Assembly: GCF_900114165.1 (NCBI RefSeq)
Contig: NZ_FOSB01000001.1
Span: 310,001 to 374,000, forward strand
From: Halobacillus dabanensis
GTDB lineage: Bacteria; Bacillota; Bacilli; Bacillales; Halobacillaceae
Direction of reading: 5' to 3'
DNA length: 64,000 nt
Of this stretch, positions 63,776 through 64,000 are shown in pieces. Under the pieces are notes generated by a model that was not told where the DNA came from, searched no databases, and worked only from the letters and a program-made list of their open reading frames with translations. How positions within the stretch are numbered: the first letter of the stretch is position 1; the number at the start of each line of letters is the position of its first letter. The position numbers were made by a program, and so were the translations under genes.

Positions 63776-64000
63776 ATGAAACGAGTATTGATTGTTGGGG
63801 CAGGAAAAGGTGGAACAGCTCTGCTGAAATTGTTGAATCAAATGGACCGTATGGAGGTTGTAGCTGTGACAGATATAAACCCTGAAGCGCCTGGGCTCTT
63901 ATTAGCTGAAACGTATGGAATAGCCACAGACCGCCGATGGGAAGATTGGATACATAAAGAGATTGATATCGTTATTGAAGCTACAGGGGAAGAAGAAGTC
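63776..64000 (+). CDS. N-terminal part of a Rossmann-fold protein, probably BkdR-type regulator (partial)
   Basis: The first 75 codons, cut by the window end. 'MKRVLIVGAGKGGTALLKLL' is a dinucleotide-binding GxGxGG loop, with 'VVAVTDINPEAPG' as the second strand and its acidic end, and 'DIVIEATGEEEV' as a later strand. ATG 63776 follows AGGGTGTGGTG. By context (next to yqzF) this should be the homologue of bkdR, a sigma-54 activator of branched-chain amino acid breakdown whose homologues may carry such an N-terminal domain; the activator part lies outside and is not proven. Confidence 0.6.
   Translation, partial: MKRVLIVGAGKGGTALLKLLNQMDRMEVVAVTDINPEAPGLLLAETYGIATDRRWEDWIHKEIDIVIEATGEEEV

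Overview
The window is chromosomal DNA from a low-to-moderate G+C, endospore-forming Firmicute of the family Bacillaceae. Gene content and order closely follow the Bacillus subtilis pstB to bkdR segment (yqg-yqh-yqi region). Several features point to a salt- or alkali-tolerant genus such as Halobacillus, Pontibacillus or an alkaliphilic Bacillus relative; that genus-level guess is inference. They are an OLE RNA with its membrane partner OapA between ispA and dxs, a B12-dependent ribonucleotide reductase between yqhL and mntR, and a family of dispersed intergenic repeats.

Layout. 1-2.5 kb: end of the phosphate (pst) operon with pstB and phoU, then two small convergent membrane genes. 2.6-16.5 kb: rpmG (cysteine-poor form), 5-formyl-THF cyclo-ligase, L-lactate dehydrogenase, rhomboid protease GluP, a spoVAF-like spore gene, yqgQ-glcK, an LtaS-family lipoteichoic acid synthase, a FetAB/UPF0014-type transporter, a metallo-beta-lactamase-fold hydrolase and the Spx-like regulator mgsR. 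16.5-20.4 kb (minus strand): the complete seven-gene comG operon for the competence pseudopilus. 20.5-28.2 kb: aroK, yqzE, yqhG-yqhH, then a tandem glycine riboswitch controlling gcvT-gcvPA-gcvPB. 28.2-36 kb: two copies of a long intergenic repeat, a rhodanese, nrdJ behind tandem NrdR boxes, mntR, a patatin-like lipase and yqhP/yqhR. 35.6-43.1 kb: aroQ, yqhT, efp and the eight-gene spoIIIA operon. 43.4-56 kb: accB-accC-yqhY, nusB, folD, xseA-xseB, ispA, OLE RNA, oapA, dxs, tlyA/yqxC, argR and recN. 56-58.7 kb: spoIVB and spo0A, the latter behind four Spo0A boxes. 58.7-64 kb: an unknown small gene, an aspartokinase, a start/stop-coupled minus-strand set (yqzF, a cNMP/CBS/nucleotidyltransferase protein and a DnaQ-type exonuclease), and the first 75 codons of a probable BkdR-type regulator that runs off the window.

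The standout system is OLE RNA, about 590 nt, ornately structured and non-coding, between ispA and the four-helix membrane protein gene oapA. It has its own sigma-A-like promoter. OLE is an established RNA class, so the class is not new, but this is the most unusual element here. Also worth a second look: tandem NrdR operators exactly 31 bp apart before nrdJ, repeats with terminal inverted repeats, the fully coupled yqzF/DUF294/exonuclease operon, and a perfect inverted repeat in front of ltaS. No phage, insertion sequence, CRISPR array, tRNA or rRNA was recognised.
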